A stretch of DNA of 15,649 nt, from NCBI GenBank assembly GCA_964587525.1, contig CAZPLZ010000074.1, positions 1 through 15,649 on the forward strand, in the 5' to 3' direction. Origin of the DNA: CAZPLZ01 sp964587525 (GTDB lineage: Bacteria > Oederibacteriota > CAKKQC01). A program made the position numbers and the translations under genes. Within the stretch, counting starts at the first letter, position 1; each line of letters opens with the position of its first letter. Below the pieces are notes generated by a model. It did no database searches. It was not told the DNA's origin and saw only the letters and a program-made list of their open reading frames with translations. Shown one piece after another: positions 14,271 to 15,649 of the stretch.

Positions 14271-14503
14271 TCCGGAAGAACACAGGCTACGGCACAAACT
14301 GCGTGGGCCTCAACTGCGCCTGAACTGTATTCGCCCTGATCGGCATCATAGTCATCAAGAAGACAACCACGCATGCAATTTTCTAGTGGGCTGTCTCCGA
14401 AGACATCGTTGCAAATCTTATATAACGCATCATCCCCACCATTCGCATACTTGTCGCAGGCAGGGCCTGGAGGAACATTCCAAGGTAATGTTGGTTCTCC
14501 ATC
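14267..14503 (-). pseudogene. Orphan Rhs-type C-terminal toxin-tip fragment
   Basis: This 78-codon open stretch begins right after two consecutive stops (TGA TAG) and has no ATG, GTG or TTG near its beginning, so it is not an independent gene as it stands. The peptide is acidic and has six Cys, including C-M-R-G-C (43-47) and C-A-V-A-C (70-74), a twin C-x3-C pattern with 22 residues between. It starts with a P-W-N-V-P-P-G-P run of linker-like character. The Cys-rich, secreted-domain look, its place after a toxin/candidate-immunity pair and before another membrane protein match displaced C-terminal tips seen downstream of Rhs genes. I do not recognise the fold. It could be a donor cassette for recombination or simple debris. 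Confidence 0.45.
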
Positions 14504-14543
14504 CTATCAATGGCGCTACAGCAAGACTAAAGAACAAGATTCG

Positions 14544-14885
14544 TCAGTGACTCCATGTGAACATTTTTCCCAAAAACCATCCGAGGCCATAGAAAACCGG
14601 GATACCGAGCATCGCCCAGAAGGCGAGCAGACCCATATCTACGATAAGGGGAGAATACATTTCCGGACCAGTCCACATACTAAAGTGGACTAATAAACTG
14701 AAGAGAAGCACAAACAATGCTGCCATTGTCAAACCACTCACGATGTAGCGAAACCTTTGACTTTTTGAGAATTTGCTTAAACTCCGCATATGGTTCCGCA
14801 CCTGGAATGCAAAAATAATTATGGTGACTATACCTAAAAAAGGCGCAGAAGATAATATTCTTACCATCGAACTCGGAACTTGCAC
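14544..14885 (-). CDS. Small three-helix membrane protein, candidate immunity protein for the Rhs toxin
   Basis: Unrecognised 113-residue protein beginning 26 bases after the Rhs stop on the same strand. The listed start is GTG. An in-frame ATG six codons later (14867) is an equally good start, since neither has a clear ribosome site. Three hydrophobic stretches are visible: S-A-P-F-L-G-I-V-T-I-I-I-F-A-F, then A-A-L-F-V-L-L-F-S-L-L-V, then L-L-A-F-W-A-M-L-G-I-P-V-F. A basic loop rich in Ser, Lys and Arg separates the first two. Immunity genes normally sit directly after their toxin gene, which is the basis of the call. A membrane location would suit protection against a phospholipid-attacking toxin, but no known immunity family is recognised. 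Confidence 0.55.
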   Translation of the reverse strand: MQVPSSMVRILSSAPFLGIVTIIIFAFQVRNHMRSLSKFSKSQRFRYIVSGLTMAALFVLLFSLLVHFSMWTGPEMYSPLIVDMGLLAFWAMLGIPVFYGLGWFLGKMFTWSH

Positions 14886-14911
14886 GAAAAATTCATTTCT
14901 TGACTGGAATG

Positions 14912-15649
14912 CTAGGGGCTATCACACGATTCACTCGGACATGACGCTTTATCCTGAGCGCTTTTGTACGCTTCATCGCCATATTCTACGACCACGCCAT
15001 GGTATATTTCTGCTATGTATTCACACGTATCACTACCTTCACATGAATCCGTCATCTCTTCGATAAAGGCTTGGTCGCACTCCTCCTTGTTCTCTCCTGA
15101 GGTTGAGTAACAGCTGTCATGGTTGATACAGGCTTCTTCAAAATCATATACGAATGGAATCGAATCAGGAGTAACAATATCTCCTATTCCTTCCTCCCCA
15201 CACGCCAGCCCTCGCGGATCAATGAACCGTATAGGGTTATTAGCCGCATACACATAAGGATGCAAGCGGTCAAACCAGCTTCCCTCCAACGCGAAAGCGA
15301 TCGCACTGGCCCCATAGCGCCTCAATGGATCCCGACTGATGAATCGCCCCACGCGAGGGTCATAGTACCGCATTCCCATCTTTAGCAGCCCGCCTACATC
15401 AGTCTCCGCCCCTGCCTGCCCGACATACCCATACCTCTCCCCTTCTAAAGGTGTTGGCGGGAACCTTTTGGGCACCCCAAAAGGGTCAAATTCAAAACGG
15501 TCTGTGATCCGCCCTGTTGAATCAGTCAGCGCGACGATGTTCCTAAGCGCATCGAAATGGTAGTACCTCACCGCTCCTTCTCCGTTCTTTTCTATGGTCA
15601 CGCGAGCTAGCGGTTCCCCCTGCGGGTTGACAACATAGCGTTTTTGCAC
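14912..15649 (-). CDS. Rhs/YD-repeat polymorphic toxin, 3' part, with phospholipase A2-like tip
   Basis: The frame is open to the right window edge, so only the last 245 codons are present and no start is seen. Numbers here count from the edge. The Rhs core is clear: H-F-D-A-L-R-N-I-V-A-L-T-D (31-43), F-D-P-F-G (54-58), R-Y-Y-D-P-R-V-G-R-F-I-S-R-D-P (94-108), and N-N-P-I-R-F-I-D-P-R-G-L (137-148), the usual end of the core. The variable tip (149-245) carries C-I-N-H-D-S-C-Y (174-181) and E-C-D-Q-A-F (190-195). This fits the secreted phospholipase A2 pattern, with His177/Asp178, Tyr181 and Asp192 in catalytic or calcium positions, and the spacing is closest to group XII enzymes. Eight Cys in the tip could form disulfides. 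Expected role: a contact- or secretion-delivered effector that hydrolyses membrane phospholipids of competitors. The delivery system is not visible. Confidence 0.85.
   Translation of the reverse strand: MQKRYVVNPQGEPLARVTIEKNGEGAVRYYHFDALRNIVALTDSTGRITDRFEFDPFGVPKRFPPTPLEGERYGYVGQAGAETDVGGLLKMGMRYYDPRVGRFISRDPLRRYGASAIAFALEGSWFDRLHPYVYAANNPIRFIDPRGLACGEEGIGDIVTPDSIPFVYDFEEACINHDSCYSTSGENKEECDQAFIEEMTDSCEGSDTCEYIAEIYHGVVVEYGDEAYKSAQDKASCPSESCDSP

Noticed and set aside
14239..14693. Overlapping + strand frames of about 100 codons in the toxin array
   Set aside because: They are His/Arg-rich or unpatterned and antisense to the orphan tip and the small membrane protein, which read as better proteins on the - strand.
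1..15649. CRISPR arrays, tRNA or rRNA genes
   Set aside because: No regularly spaced repeats, tRNA-like cloverleaf or rRNA segment was noticed on reading both strands; the only repeats are the hairpin elements listed.

Overview
The window is chromosomal DNA of a GC-rich Gram-negative bacterium. It encodes an outer-membrane porin, a lipoprotein PstS, an O-antigen ligase-like protein and a two-subunit 2-oxoacid:ferredoxin oxidoreductase, which implies ferredoxin-linked and probably anaerobic or microaerophilic metabolism. The gene mix would fit phyla such as Nitrospirota or Methylomirabilota, but no marker gene is present, so this is only a guess.

Left third (169-6308, + strand): a phosphate-uptake operon in the order porin O/P, pstS, pstC, pstA, pstB1, pstB2, phoU. 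The pstC-pstA-pstB1-pstB2 block is chained by abutting or overlapping stop and start codons. The two PstB paralogues have complementary defects. PstB1 has lost the Q-loop Gln and the H-loop His but keeps LSGGQ. PstB2 keeps Q and H but has LSAEQ as its signature. Together they would form one complete and one doubly damaged ATP site, the pattern of asymmetric heterodimeric ABC proteins. This is the most striking observation in the core part of the window.

Middle (6305-11198, - strand): in transcription order, a CcdA-type thiol/electron transporter and a TIGR04282-type transferase overlap. A good sigma70-like promoter follows, then korA-korB, and after a hairpin repeat a TIGR04283-type glycosyltransferase that converges on phoU with overlapping stop codons. 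The two transferases belong to families often found together near radical-SAM/arsenosugar genes, but no such gene is visible here.

Centre right (11199-13730): three tandem hairpins bracketed by a 9-bp direct repeat lie between ccdA and a + strand O-antigen ligase/polymerase fused to C-terminal TPR-like repeats. That gene ends 3 bases before a perfect 26-bp hairpin followed by 7-bp repeats. The same composite architecture occurs after korB. A GC-rich, palindrome-rich stretch of unknown nature follows.

Right end (13731-15649, - strand, visibly AT-richer): the 3' end of an Rhs/YD-repeat polymorphic toxin. Its variable C-terminal domain carries a secreted phospholipase A2 signature (C-x2-H-D-x-C-Y, then C-D). 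Downstream lie a small membrane protein (candidate immunity protein), a start-less Cys-rich fragment that looks like a displaced second toxin tip, and a second small membrane protein. This looks like an Rhs toxin/immunity array with a silent or decayed cassette. The Rhs gene runs off the right edge.
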